Assembly (NCBI GenBank): GCA_033026295.1
Contig: CM065170.1
Coordinates: forward strand, 6,953,540 to 7,017,539
Direction: 5' to 3'
DNA: 64,000 bases
Origin: Channa striata
Lineage: Eukaryota; Chordata; Actinopteri; Anabantiformes; Channidae
In this document: piece by piece, positions 53,001-64,000 of the stretch
Layout of the letters: every line of letters begins with the position of its first letter
Numbering within the stretch: position 1 is the first letter of the stretch
The notes under the pieces: generated by a model
What the model was told of the DNA's origin: nothing
What the model saw: the letters and a program-made list of their open reading frames with translations, nothing else
The model's database searches: none
Translations under genes and position numbers: made by a program

Positions 53001-54071
53001 TAATTTGAATGCGGGATTTCTAACAAATCAAGCAGGATGTGGGAGTTGCTTGTCATATATATATATTTTTTTTCTCTTGTTAGCGTTCCATTGCGTTAAT
53101 GGTGAACTTTGTAGTTTAATCTTGAGTTTGTTTGACTTCCTGTTTATGTACGTTACTCAAGCAGGGACTTTGATGAGCTCAACTACTCAGCATTTGAATT
53201 GAGAGCAATGGGAGGCTCATCTTACTGACAGTTCAAGTTAAAGTGTTACAGTTTATAAGGAAAGGTTGGGAATTATCTTCTGAATTAATAATAATTCACA
53301 CTTAGACTGGCTTTCATTCCAGTCATTATTTTGTCGAGGATGGATGTGCTTTAAATAGATTTCCAAGTGATGCATAATTCTGCCAGAGCAGGTGGTTGTT
53401 TTTGTTTTTTGATATATGAATGCATGGCATGTACAGCGGCTGTCTTACGCAGAGTGACTAGTTAATTCCATCAGCATGAATTAGGATAATTGCTAAACTC
53501 TGATCACCTCTAAAATCTGCTATGTGTGCATTAGAACTCTTTGCGAACCTTCCTTAAATATGTGTTTAAATAATGCAGTGACACACTCATTACTGGATTT
53601 AATAATAGAGCACGAGAATGAAAATGCTCCAATCATGTGTGGCACTGAACCAGTAATACGCGATACTTTTGGGTGCTAGAAATAAATTACGTTGCATTTT
53701 CCCGGCTCATTTTATTTCCCATGTTACTTGTGCTGTGCAGTTTGTTGTGTAAGATGTGTGCTGTGTGGGACATAACGGAAGAAGGGATATTAAGTTGGCG
53801 ACATTTCGGCTCGATGATTCACACTTGCTTTCAGTGCAGGGCTCGCTTACTTACTTCTGCCGGTAATGTGCTGCGGTTCTCATCCATTGGACTCATCTGA
53901 CCTTCAGAATCGTTGGATGTTTTTTTAATGTATTTTTTGGTTTTATGCATGTTCTAGCTTTGGGTTAAATATGTGCAGGTTTCTGTGACTGTGCATTTTA
54001 TTTAAGTGGTTTTATTTGGGAGATTGTGTGTTTCCGTCCGACACTGCAACATATGACAAACAAGAAATTGT

Positions 54072-54667
54072 TACCGTATTTTCCGGACCATAAGCCGCTA
54101 CTTTTTTCCGACGTTTTGAACCATGCGGCTTTTACAGAGATGCGGCTTTTCTATGAATTTTTCTGCAGATGGAAGTCAGTGCAAACAAAAAAGCGCCAGT
54201 TTTTATTCTTAGCGCATGCAACCCAAGACGCACAACAGCAAACATCAGCACTTTTACTGCCGTGTTACAGGCACCATTCAGGTTCAGGTGTATGACTAAA
54301 CACTTATGGTACAAAATCTTTTGTTGAGCGCAGCAACTCCTGTTAAGAGACGTCTTCTCCTTTGGCTATGGAACAAGCCGTTTATTTATAACAAGGACGT
54401 TTTTGTCGGCTCTGTACATTTTATACCAGCCACACATACACGTAAACGCACTCTTTTACCGTAATGCCGGTAAAACAGCGCACAGAACATCCTCATGCCT
54501 ACTGTGAACAATGAGTAGGAGCGCATACAACAGATATTATTTCTCAGCCTGGATATTGGCGGCTTATAGTCCGATGCGGTTTATATGTGACAAAATATAT
54601 ATTTCTTTTAAATTTTAGCGGGTGCGGCCTAAATTTAGGTGCGCTCTATAGTCCAGAATTTACGGTA
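54072..54667. mobile_element. non-autonomous DNA transposon with terminal inverted repeats (596 bp)
   Basis: The left end reads taccgtattttccggacc and the right end is an imperfect reverse complement, ctatagtccagaatttacgg plus ta, giving inverted repeats of about 24 bp with a few mismatches. Subterminal motifs rich in gcggcttata/ataagccgc occur at both ends (left near 54090, right near 54560), so the pairing extends inward. There is no transposase frame inside. Termini of the type ccgtattttccggac with ataagccgc are, to my recollection, those of a widespread vertebrate DNA-transposon group, but I do not assign a superfamily. A TA flanks both ends and could be a target duplication or part of the terminus. 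Confidence 0.75.
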
Positions 54668-54970
54668 CATTTCTATATCAAATTAGGTAGATTTGAAGCC
54701 AACACGTTATCTCTTTGTTGTAAGATCGTCCTTAACCTCCTGATTTTCCATGATTGTTTCTTCTGAAGCAGAAAAGCTTTTGATGTGCACGTATAAACAG
54801 TAGCTTTCAGGTCTGTTGAGCATAAAAATATTTATACTTACCTGATGTGAGATTGACACCAATGTTCAAAATGTGTGATTTTTCCTGTGAAAGCTGTTCT
54901 CCTATTGTCTTGACGGGGAGTTCAATCCCATGCAACTCCTACCTGCTGTCCAAACCTGTCCTTCTCCTCT

Positions 54971-55015
54971 CCTGTCCTGTCCTGTCCTGTCCTGTCCCGT
55001 CTTGTCTTGTCCTGT
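54971..55015. repeat. pentanucleotide array, unit cctgt
   Basis: Nine consecutive 5-bp units, five exact and the rest with C/T changes (cccgt, cttgt), about 200 bp upstream of the 14-residue cassette exon. Confidence 0.93.
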
Positions 55016-55208
55016 CCGCCATGCCCTTGGCTGCCTTGGCCCACCCGAGACAGTCACACAGAGACCTGTCACGCAGATGTCCTCCTGAAAGACTGAGGGT
55101 GCTGTCTGCTCCACCTGTCAGTCTCTGTGTGCCTCTGTCCCCCGCTCGACCCGGCTTTGGCTCTGTTAACCCTCTTCTCTTCTCCCGTCCTCTCTCTCGC
55201 GGCACCAG

Positions 55209-55250
55209 GCGCGGCTCCCCTCCTGTTCATCCACCCTAAGCATTGCTGAG
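55209..55250 (+). CDS. gphn: gephyrin alternative cassette, 14 residues (ARLPSCSST type)
   Basis: The 42-nt exon (phase 0/0) follows a long CT-rich tract ending in caccag and precedes the donor gtactc. It encodes ARLPSCSSTLSIAE, which closely matches the mammalian linker cassette I recall as ARLPSCSSTYSVSE, inserted between the TASCPTPK end of exon 8 and VQSRCSS. Its position in this gene agrees. The cassette is alternatively used in mammals and lies in the linker that controls gephyrin oligomerisation and partner binding. Because its length is a multiple of three, inclusion or skipping keeps the frame. The match is too specific for chance; usage in this species is unknown. Confidence 0.85.
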
Positions 55251-55781
55251 GTACTCCTGCATGTGTTCTAATGCATTGTTACGGCCGTCCTCATGGCATC
55301 GGTCTCTTCTCCATTTGTCCTGAGCAGCAGTTTTTACTTCCTGCACGGCATGATTGCTTCCCCCTACAACCCTCCAATCCTTCCCCCTGTGTGCGTGCCG
55401 TTGTGCCTGCTGCACTCCTGCTGTCTCTCTGCTGTTCTCCACACTACCCACTACCCTTTCTGTTCCTCCTCTCTGTTTTTTGTGTGAATATGATCTTGAT
55501 ATGTTCTTTCCTCTGATTTTGTCTTGTAGTAAAATGTCCCGTTAACCTCATTCGGCACACATACTGTGTCTAACCCTTGCCTTATTTCCACACTCACGCA
55601 CCCTGCATAATAAACACACCCCCATCACTTGGCATAATGCTCAACTGCGTTTCAACCTCAGAATTGAAGTTGAAAGATGCTTTAATTATGTATTTGTATG
55701 AAAGTGATATTGCTTGCACAAACAAAGTGTGTTTCTCTCCCTGTGTGTACATGCCTCAGTTCCTTTACAAGAACCTCTCTG

Positions 55782-55812
<31 letters not shown>

Positions 55813-56913
55813 GAGCATTTTCTTAAACAGAATGTGTTCGGTATATGTGCAATAAGCATTTGCAGTTATTCTCCGTCCTGACACTCAGGATTCGGCGACT
55901 CTGATCTGTAAACTGTAAAGACGTGGCCTCAGCAGAATGATACTGACATTTGCCCAGTGCCATTTCAAAAAATCTGTGAGAACCTGTTATTAAACAGGAA
56001 TGAAATCTGAAACAAATTGAATCCAGGTTAAGTATCAGAAGTGATGCGAAGCCATTGTCAGTTTGATATTTATTGTCTGCTTGTATTATACAAGTCCAGA
56101 GATTATTTAGTTTACCTACTGTACCTTTTCAATAAATACATAATAAACCAATAATATCTAACTTTTAAATAGCATTCTAAACTAATTACTCTAACTCATA
56201 TTTTAAGTATTACTTGCTGTTGTAATTACCGGTAATGTAATTATCAGCATTACCATAGTTCATAAGCAGATCACGTCCACATATATTTTGGACAGTAAAA
56301 CAATTGTAACGATTTAGGTTCTGTACGCCACCATAATGGAATTGATGTGAAACAATTAAGATGTTCTTCAAGTGTAAATTAAATGTCATAATTTAAGGTT
56401 GTGGTGAAAAATATTGGATTCTGTGTTTTTATTTACATTTTGGAAGTTTTCAATTTTTAGTTACTACGAAATAGCCCAGTAATAAATGTAGGTATAATAC
56501 TGAGACAATATTTTGGAAAAACAAGCTAATAAAGAGTAATGTTGTGATATAAATGATGTAGTAGTGGGGTAATATTGTATGGGGGCATAATTAGTAACAA
56601 CAGTATTATGTCAGTAACAAAATATTTTGATACAAATGTTTAACTATTATAATACATGTGATAAAATCTGTGAAGCAATCCACCTCATCTGTGCAGCCAC
56701 ACATGTTGGCATCATGTAGCATCACCAGGAAATTATTCCAAAAGTTATTATTTTAGCTTATCCAAATGCTGGTGAGCCACTAAAATTGTGAAAAGAAAAC
56801 CTCAAAAACATGTAACATGATTACTGCAGTGTCTGTCCAGTCACTGCAGAAAGAGAACCTGAATAGAGCCAGAGATCAAGCGCGGACTTTGGTTCACTAC
56901 TACTTGTTCACGT

Positions 56914-56955
<42 letters not shown>

Positions 56956-57306
56956 ACTAATGGAGGATGTGATAACATTTGCAGTACTGTACTGGAACTG
57001 TTGTCAGATCCACTGAACTACATCTGTCCCTCATCCATCTTTGGTTCCGTTGTGTTGGTAGTGGTTTTATTTTTTAATGTCCTTTTGATCTGATTGCGGA
57101 ATGTGTGGCAGGTTAGTACTGGCTTAGTTATGGGATGTGTGTATCTGCTTTTGGAGTGTATGTGTGCAAAACCAGCAGTCTGTGTTGAAGAAGCCTAACT
57201 AACTGATATGTGGATCAGCGTGTGTTTGCATGCTCTCTGACTGCACCTGTGTGAGAGTGTGTGTGTGTGGCATGAAGTTGAGTGACTATGCTGTGGCTTC
57301 CCCCAG
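55251..57306 (+). other. gphn intron between cassette exons
   Basis: Donor gtactc, acceptor cccccag. It contains a (CA)n run at 56915-56950 and AT-rich sequence from 56030 to 56660. A 22-bp word near 56208 is repeated at 52957. Nothing else is recognised. Confidence 0.75.
56915..56950. repeat. (CA)n microsatellite
   Basis: Eighteen uninterrupted CA units. Confidence 0.95.
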
Positions 57307-57381
57307 GCTTCACGGAGAGAATTCAGGGCTCACCTGGATGAAGTCATCACGCTCAAGTCAAGGTACTCTACCTTGGACCAG
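57307..57381 (+). CDS. candidate gephyrin cassette exon, 25 residues
   Basis: A pyrimidine tract ending in ttcccccag is followed by 75 nt in phase 0/0 and the donor gtaaac. The peptide reads ASRREFRAHLDEVITLK then SRYSTLDQ, hydrophilic and predicted helical by eye. Its position between the 14-residue cassette and the VQSR exon, its strand, and its phase all fit an additional linker cassette, since mammalian gephyrin has a cluster of alternative cassettes here. An alternative donor at 57363 (ag then gtactc) would give 56 nt and break the frame. I do not recall this peptide from a described isoform, so identity is inferred from context. Confidence 0.62.
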
Positions 57382-57514
57382 GTAAACCCGCAAACCTTCT
57401 ACCAACCTCTTATTGACCGGCATGCAGGCCACTTGCATTCCACATAGAACGTCATCACAGCAGAGACACACATGTACACAGGCAGGGAGGCAGCTGAGGG
57501 AGAGAGGCAAAAAA

Positions 57515-57532
57515 ACACACACACACACACAC
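57515..57532. repeat. (AC)n microsatellite
   Basis: Nine units, 134 bp after the candidate cassette at 57307. Confidence 0.9.
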
Positions 57533-58379
57533 TGGGCAACCCTCTGTTAGAGCCTGAGCAGGTTTGTGTCCTCCTCTGAAAACAAACGGTTTACATTCAG
57601 CTGTGATGTGTGAGATCACACTGGGGGCATTCTCACAGATCCAGTTTCCACTTGGTCTTTCATGCAGTTTGCAGCTGGATTATGGGTTATGATCTTGGCA
57701 AGAAGAAGCAGACACTAATGGAATGCCAGGTCTAATTGCAGGCAGAAAGCAGTGCAGTCAGTCAGTCAAACCCCCTTTTATCTGGTTGTCCGGCCCACAG
57801 TGTGTCCAGGTCTCAGCCAGGTGTACATTTTCTTCAGATTAAAAAATTAACCCAACAATACGCAGGGTCAGGTAACACTGCCTCAAGCAAATATGGCAGA
57901 ACTGCAGATAGTGTTAATCAGAAACATACACCTCCCTCAGTCCACTAAATCCTACTCCCTAGTTTCAAAGCTGAGATAACTATGAAGTCCACTAAACCCA
58001 GGTCTAACCATCCAGAGCCATATCGAAGCCCCACATTACATCATGTTAATACCAGTTGTAAATTTTGATTTTGATCCACATTTTACACTTGACAGATTTC
58101 TGTGGGGGAGGTGTTTGTTCTGTGAGCTGTACGGTGATAGGTTTAGAAGCAGTGCAGTTACATACATGGCAGTATCATGGGTTCAACGCCAACATTTAAT
58201 GTGGGGCCAAAGGTCAAGAATGTAGACATGGTTGCTCTTCAGGGTTGCTCTAGACGTTTCCCTGTGTGTCAGCATCTTTAGTGATCAGCACTGTCCTCAT
58301 TGCCTCTCTCCCAAGATCTCCACCAGCACTCATTCTCTCATTCGTCACCCATCTGGTCATTTGATGTGAGTGATTCTTA

Positions 58380-58381
58380 GT

Positions 58382-58412
<31 letters not shown>
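58380..58412. repeat. (TG)n microsatellite
   Basis: About 15 TG units, interrupted by one ttt. Confidence 0.93.
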
Positions 58413-59168
58413 GCAACAGTTGTCCAAGAGATGCCATGAGTGCACCACACTCGGTGGAGAGCACAGGCCTTTGACAAAACACACACTCCCTCGTTGCTGA
58501 CGCTTTTTCAAATTAAATTAAAGTTAAAAGTTTTATTTTTTTGTCATTTCCTCCCTCAGGCTCCTGCCTCCAGTCCTCAGGGAGGAGGACTTACCTCCGG
58601 AATGCCACAGCACCATTTTGTCCTGCCCTCTCCCACTCTGTCGCTTTCACGCTAGCGTTTTGTCCTCGGCTCTATCCCTGTCCCTCGCTCCACTCCGTCC
58701 CGTGGGCCGAGGTGGTTGGAGCTAGCTGAGACGAGCCGCCCTGCTCTCTCGCAGCCCTCTCCTGCTCATGGCAGACAGATAAATCTTCCCCTTTTTTGCC
58801 TAATTTGTCTGACAGCGCTGTTGTTTTGTGCTGAGCTTAGCACCGTGGCCGTTGCATCCCATCATTTCCTGGAGCATCTCCGCAGAGGGCTGCTTATTGG
58901 CCCCATCAATTTCCCTCGGGCACCTCGCAGACCTTGGGTTACGTGCCTCTGTGACCTGACCGTGCTCACTATTCAGAGCCCGTACACCCCGCCACCACTG
59001 AGACCCGCTCACCATCCCATTGGTTTTCCTGGCAGATCTCTATCACAACCCGTTGTCAAGTTGTTTCCATAGCAACAATGGGGTTGGCGTGATTAGTGAC
59101 TCGGGTATGACACTAGTGTCGTTTTCCTTTTTGTGTGTACGTGTCTGCGTTCCTGGTGCTGAGACTGA

Positions 59169-59199
59169 GTGTGTGTGGGTGTGTGTGTGTGTGTGTGTG
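59169..59199. repeat. (GT)n microsatellite
   Basis: About 15 GT units with one GG interruption. Confidence 0.93.
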
Positions 59200-60869
59200 A
59201 GAGATGTGTGCCTGTTAACATCCGCATCCCTCATGAAGCCATTCTCCTCTCTCACTTGGTCGGTCTCTCACCAATAACGGGATTGCAACAAGAGGGTAGA
59301 TTAGAAACGAGTGTGAAAGTGTTTGACTGTCTGCTTTTTTGCCTTACCCCCTTACATCCAAAAACCGTCCATTCTGGATCTGCACTCATTCCGCACATAT
59401 TCTCCTCACTTCCTAAGGCACACCCTCGTAGCTTTTCCACCGTCTTCATCTCCATATTCAAACTGTCTTCCCTCCCATGGCTCTTAGATGGTACGATCTT
59501 TTGTTCCGAGCTATTTTTTGCCATACTCAGGTCTTGTTTTTCACCCGTGTCAGTCGTAGTGTCATCACTCCACACTGCATTAAGGTTTTTTTTTAGCTGT
59601 CTCCTAGCTAACACTTTGCTGCATTAACCCCAGCTGCAGGACAGATTAATGATAAATTAAGGAGTGTGTGAAGCTGGATTAGGAAGCAGAAAACTTGTGA
59701 TTCTTGTGGCTTGTCTGTGTTCAAAGAGACCAGCTAGGCATTACGAGCCTGATGAAGTTGTCCTGCGTTAATGGTGTCTTTATTTTGTTTTAGATGTCCT
59801 CTGTAGTTCTTTTTTAGAAGGTGAACTTTGTACAAAAATGTCCTAGATGTTGATCGTTTTCATGTGTCCTTTTCAATGTCTGCCAGTTTGATCTGTGTCT
59901 TGCTGTAGCTGTATTTAGCTCCCTTAAACCCCACGTTTGTCTTTTTTTTTTTTTTTATTATGCCTCTTGCTCTCTGTATATATTAAAGAGGGCTTTGCTG
60001 ATGTGGCACATCTAGCAACCACAGCTGGCGCCATCATGGAGGTTTACTGCAGGAGACATAGCCAGTGACTCAAATGACTGATGCAGTGATAACTCACCAG
60101 GTATCTGTTAGTTAAAAAGACTAGTCCGGCTCAGTAATGTTAGTATTAATAAGAATAAAATAAAACACAAAGGACAACAAGAAGTCTCCAATTTTAGGCC
60201 AAAGCTGTCTTTTGAAAGTGAAAAACTACCCGAGAGTAAAGACTTTGTTTCTCATTCTTATGATCCTATTTTATGTATTAATGTCAGATGTTTAGATTGC
60301 TGGTTATGTCACAATATTTATTGAGACAAGTAGCATTGTGATTATTATCCTCACTGCTACGTAGGTTACAAAAGCTAATGTTCAAGTATAGAAAATGGAC
60401 AGTAGGATGAAATGGCCTGTGGTAGCTATTATGTTGGTTCTTATATTACTACTTATGTTACCAACCTAATTTTTTAAATCTAAAATTTGCATGTGCGGCT
60501 GGAAATCACTTGAAAACTAAAAGATGTCAGAATGGAGGCAATATAGGCTAACGAGCAGAGGGGATCTGCTGAACAGTGCATGGTTCAGTACCTCCAGCCA
60601 GCAAACATCTGAACTGTACGAGTTTACAGTAAAAAAAAAAAAACACAGCTCAACAATGAATTTATGCTATTGAATTATTTTAGGAAGGTGCTGACGTGTC
60701 CGTCCAAATGTTAGTAGCCGTTCGCCGTCACTGCTGACCTCCAGTATGGCCGCCACCGGGTGCAGTATGCCACCTGAGGGCCCACCACTCTCTCTTCCTT
60801 TCTGTCAAGCTCAGGTTTTCCTGCTAGGGTTGCTTGTTGTAGTGGATGCCTGCCTGTCTTTGTCCTTTT

Positions 60870-60917
60870 CGTCCGTCCGTCCGTTCGTCTGTCTGTCATG
60901 TCTCTCTGTCTGTCTGT
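60870..60917. repeat. (CGTC/TGTC)n tetranucleotide tract
   Basis: Alternating cgtc and tgtc units with a short ct interruption, 64 bp upstream of the candidate 19-residue exon. Confidence 0.85.
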
Positions 60918-60980
60918 AGTGTTGTGATTGCCGGGAACAGATGCACTGATGCCTGTGATTCGATGCTTTATCTCCACTAG

Positions 60981-61037
60981 CTCCAGTGTAGGTTGGAGGG
61001 GCTTAAAGATGATCGCAGGAGGACCTTCAGCTCTCGA
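60981..61037 (+). CDS. candidate gephyrin cassette exon, 19 residues
   Basis: The stretch lies between acceptor ctccactag and donor gtaact and is 57 nt in phase 0/0. It encodes LQCRLEGLKDDRRRTFSSR, a basic and polar peptide. As with its neighbour, it can be included or skipped in frame between exon 8 and the VQSR exon. Support is only splice-site and phase fit plus location; the donor (cga then gtaact) is moderate, and I recognise no homologous isoform. A chance open stretch remains possible. The region downstream is a polypyrimidine tract. Confidence 0.42.
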
Positions 61038-63881
61038 GTAACTATCCCGCCCCACCCCTTGCCCTTCCCTCACCCTCCTCCGAGCAGCGCGCAAAACAAA
61101 CGCCCCACTCTGTGTCCCCCCACCCCCCCCCCCCCTCCTCGCTTGCCTAGCTATCTCTCACTTGCTCTCATTCACTCACTCTCTTTCTCTGTGTGTCTCT
61201 CTGTCTGTCTCTGCCCACTGGTCTCTTTCTTGTTTCCAAACTGTCTCTCGTTGACTCTTGTCACTCTTTGTCTTCCTGTTTCTCTGACCAGTCTGTTAGG
61301 ATTCTTTCTGTCTCCGTCTCTGTCCACACACACACTGTTCCTGTTTCTTGTTGTTCACTTTCTCTGTCTGCCTCTCTTTCTCTGTCTCTTCCTCCATCAA
61401 TCTGTCTCCCTCTATCTCCGTCTCTCTGGTTAACATGCTGTGCTTTCTGTAGCTCCGTCTGGTGTGCTGGTTGTCTGTTAAGTAGATGCCATCAGCTCTA
61501 GTGGTCTTTATTGTTTTCGTTCTTTTCTTCCTGTTTTCTCTCCTTTCTGCTATGTCTCGGCTCTGTAGTTTAATGAAGTCCGTTTAGTCCGTGCTTCCTG
61601 TTTTTGTTTGTTTCTTTGTTTTCTGGGCTGTGGGACCACATCATGCTGATCCTCATCCTCCCACCCACTGTCTCTCTCTCTCTGTCTACAAAACTGTATT
61701 TTTCTATCTCTCTGCCTCTCCATCCCTCTTTTCCCACAATTCCACCCCACCTCCCATCTCCCACCCTCTCACCTTGGCTGTTTGGTGCCCAGTGGTGTCA
61801 CAGTATTAGCTTAGTGGTGATGGTGGTGAGGGAGGAGAGAGAAAGGGGTGGGTGGGTAGAGAGACCCTCACCTTCACCTGGGGTGTTTTGGTTCTCCATA
61901 CACCACACAGTGTCTACAGCCACAGATCACAGACATTGCTGAGATATAGCAGCTGAAAGAAAAAGGAAGACCAGTTGGACAGTTAATGACTGAATACTAG
62001 TTTTGATTGCGATGTGAATATCAAGATACACAGGCAGTGATGTTAACAAGCAGGCAAAAAGACAAACGGATGCATAAACACAACAAAAATATGAAAATCC
62101 AAAGTCATATGAAATAGCTTGAATCTTACGGCCTGCAAACATTTGTAATCAGATTTTAACTTGGTTCAATGTCTAATTTATTCACTTGGGCCTATATTTA
62201 TGTAGATATATAATTGATTATAATGTTCTGTGCGAAATCTATAGCCTAATAAGCTGCAGTCTATGATTCTCTTTTACTTATTTTGTCTTCTCCAATGGCT
62301 GAGTTTCCCAAAAGCACGTTCATGCTCTAACGCAGCATCTCCTTTAATTAGTTTGATTATTGACGGTGTTGGATACGTCACGACAGTGCACATCAGTGCC
62401 TAGATCTCGCGATAAAAACGTGATCTGCAGGAGGTTGGCAGCTTCAAGCGTTTGTCACAAACATGGATAAATTACTGAATGGGCAACCGGGCAGAGGCCC
62501 AAGGTCCAAAGAGGTCGGGGGGGTCCATAGATCAGAGCTTCTGTAGTTACTGTTCATTTTTGTTATTAGTTAAAAGAAGCAAAATCAGTCAAAACTGATG
62601 ATCGATGACCTGAAACGGATTGAAAGAGGCACAAAAAGAAAAAAACAGACCAAAGAAAAACATCTAAGAATAGACATCAAATAAAAAAAGACAAACAAAA
62701 CTGCAAAAGTGGCATTAAATAACATGTAATACATTTCAGTGGAAATCTGTCTGATCAAATCCCCTTTTTCAAATCAAACTAATTCATTAATTAAAATTAA
62801 AATCAAAACTTTGCTATTTTAGTTGCATCACAATTATGTAATAGATGCATAATTTGGCCAGGTTTGAAATACTCAGGTTTTTCACATATATCATAGTATT
62901 TAAATGTGATTCTGATGAACACTTGTCTCTCTCAATGCAGCTAAGCTCCTCACAACCAGAAACTGACATAGGTGGAAAAGTATTTGTAAAATTGAACTGA
63001 TTATGTTCCCTAGCCAAAGGTGTCCAACAGCTCACTGCATTAATGGCAGGTTAAATTCATTGTAATGGGTTTTACTATTACTATGCCAAGAATAGGAAAT
63101 GTTCCACACAGACAGGTTCATGGTTTAACGTGGTCATTATTTTGATAAACAATAACGAGAGATTACCATTAATTATCTCCATCATGCTTTCCTTTTCTTT
63201 TCATAATTACAATGAAGTGTCACAAAGGTACATTATGTATAAACCTAATGTGGACAGCAGACAGCTATAGTCCCACGATGGTTTTGGGAAACTCAGCCCT
63301 GTTTTAACCCACTCCACTCTCCTCCCCACCCCGCCTCAGATTACAAGTAGTTCAACGCTAGTGCAGCTGCCACACAGCATCAGCGATTTCCAGAGAAACC
63401 TTGTCTTCCTGCACCATGTCTGAACAGCCACTATCTATACTCAGCACTACATTTCCACTACATTTGGTGTTACACTGTAGCACAGTTAATACATCTGTTA
63501 TGACTCTGTGATACACTTTTGTCACTCTGTATGTTGTTGCCTTTGTCCGATTATTTAAGTGCTTTAATTTAATGGTAGTGTGACCTGTCAGTGCACATAT
63601 CAGTGTGAACAATGCCTGTGCTATGACGATGTAGTGCACAGTTTGAGATGATAACGGTAACGCAGGAGATGCAGCCATCTCCTGGCAGCGGGACAAAGTG
63701 CACAGTGTAGTGTGACACATGCCAGTGCTTCTGACTGTCGTAGAAACAGCTTCTCATCTCAAGCATGTCAAAGTGAGCGGCCCCGGTTCATCTCAAATTA
63801 CCGCTACCTCTGCTCTCTCTCTCTCTCTCTCTTCCTATTTGCCCTTCGTCTTTCACTCCCAATTGCTCCCTCCATCTCTAG
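61038..63881 (+). other. gphn intron before exon 9
   Basis: The 5' part (61040-61440 and 61500-61800) is strongly CT-rich, with a 13-base C run near 61123. The rest is AT-rich with no recognisable feature. The acceptor at its end is preceded by (CT)n at 63809-63832. Confidence 0.8.
63809..63832. repeat. (CT)n tract near exon 9 acceptor
   Basis: Run of CT units about 50 bp upstream of the exon 9 acceptor, consistent with an extended pyrimidine tract. Confidence 0.9.
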
Positions 63882-63924
63882 GTGCAGTCACGATGCAGCA
63901 GCAAAGAAAATATCCTAAGATCAA
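63882..63924 (+). CDS. gphn: gephyrin exon 9 (linker, VQSRCSSKENIL)
   Basis: The 43-nt exon lies between acceptor tctctag and donor gtgagt. It encodes VQSRCSSKENILRS and ends with one base of the next codon. It matches human residues 289-302, which follow TASCPTPK in the default isoform, except that the final alanine is a serine here. It starts in phase 0, compatible with exon 8 and with each cassette, and ends in phase 1. The following exon, expected to begin with SHSAVDITK, is beyond the right edge of the window. Confidence 0.95.
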
Positions 63925-64000
63925 GTGAGTACTGACTTTCCGATTCAGAAGTCATGTGTCGTATCTGTGTGTCCCCACGTGTGCTTGAGAGCACATGTAA

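Larger units (their letters stand above)
57382..60980 (+). other. gphn intron between candidate cassettes
   Basis: Contains (AC)n at 57515, (TG)n at 58380 and 59169, CT- and GC-richer sequence from 58560 to 59040 that resembles conserved non-coding DNA, and a T-run at 59942. Nothing with convincing splice sites and coding potential is seen between the flanking candidates. Confidence 0.6.

Noticed and set aside
57307..57362. Alternative donor inside the candidate 25-residue exon (gtactc at 57363)
   Set aside because: Would give 56 nt and break the reading frame, whereas the downstream donor gives a 75-nt in-phase exon.
58165..58200. gggttcaacgcc, similar to a tRNA B box
   Set aside because: No matching A box or cloverleaf could be drawn; no tRNA supported anywhere in the window.
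58561..58656. Acceptor-like ccctcag followed by an open stretch starting APASSPQGGG
   Set aside because: No in-phase donor before the stop, and the peptide is low complexity.

Overview
The window is vertebrate, most likely teleost fish, genomic DNA. It is dominated by non-coding sequence with many (CA)n/(TG)n microsatellites, remnants of fish-type transposons, and short exons with GT/AG boundaries. There are no prokaryotic gene clusters. Every exon I can support is on the + strand and belongs to one gene, gephyrin (gphn), which is the molybdenum-cofactor synthesis enzyme and the scaffold of inhibitory (glycine/GABA-A) synapses.

Layout. Positions 1-22954 contain no recognisable exon and are read as intron 1; exon 1, with the start codon, appears to lie upstream of the window. 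The G domain (MogA-like) is encoded by exons at 22955-23033, 30328-30385, 30475-30567, 34156-34250 and 34607-34673 and by the start of 41050-41322. The linker (C) domain is encoded by the rest of 41050-41322, then 42887-43020, and 63882-63924 at the right edge. Between the last two lie a recognised 14-residue alternative cassette (55209-55250) and two candidate cassettes, 25 residues (57307-57381) and 19 residues (60981-61037). All three are phase 0/0 and can be included or skipped without changing frame. The E domain (MoeA-like) would lie downstream of the window. Exon numbers (2 to 9) follow the human gene as I remember it.

Notable points. (1) The exon at 42887-43020 is 134 nt, whereas the conserved protein needs 135; one base is missing after 42927, shifting the frame. 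This is either an assembly error or a real lesion. (2) The cassette cluster includes two exons I cannot match to a known gephyrin cassette. (3) The 89-bp intron between the third and fourth exons has a TG repeat where a pyrimidine tract is expected, and TG tracts also lie close to two other acceptors. (4) Transposon content: a degraded Tc1-like transposase on the - strand (27324-28130), a 596-bp non-autonomous element with terminal inverted repeats (54072-54667), and a pair of 81 percent identical blocks of an unrecognised repeat about 0.9 kb apart (47421-47483 and 48305-48367).

No tRNA, rRNA, CRISPR array or second protein-coding gene was found. Long open frames elsewhere coincide with dinucleotide repeats or polypyrimidine tracts and are not annotated as genes.
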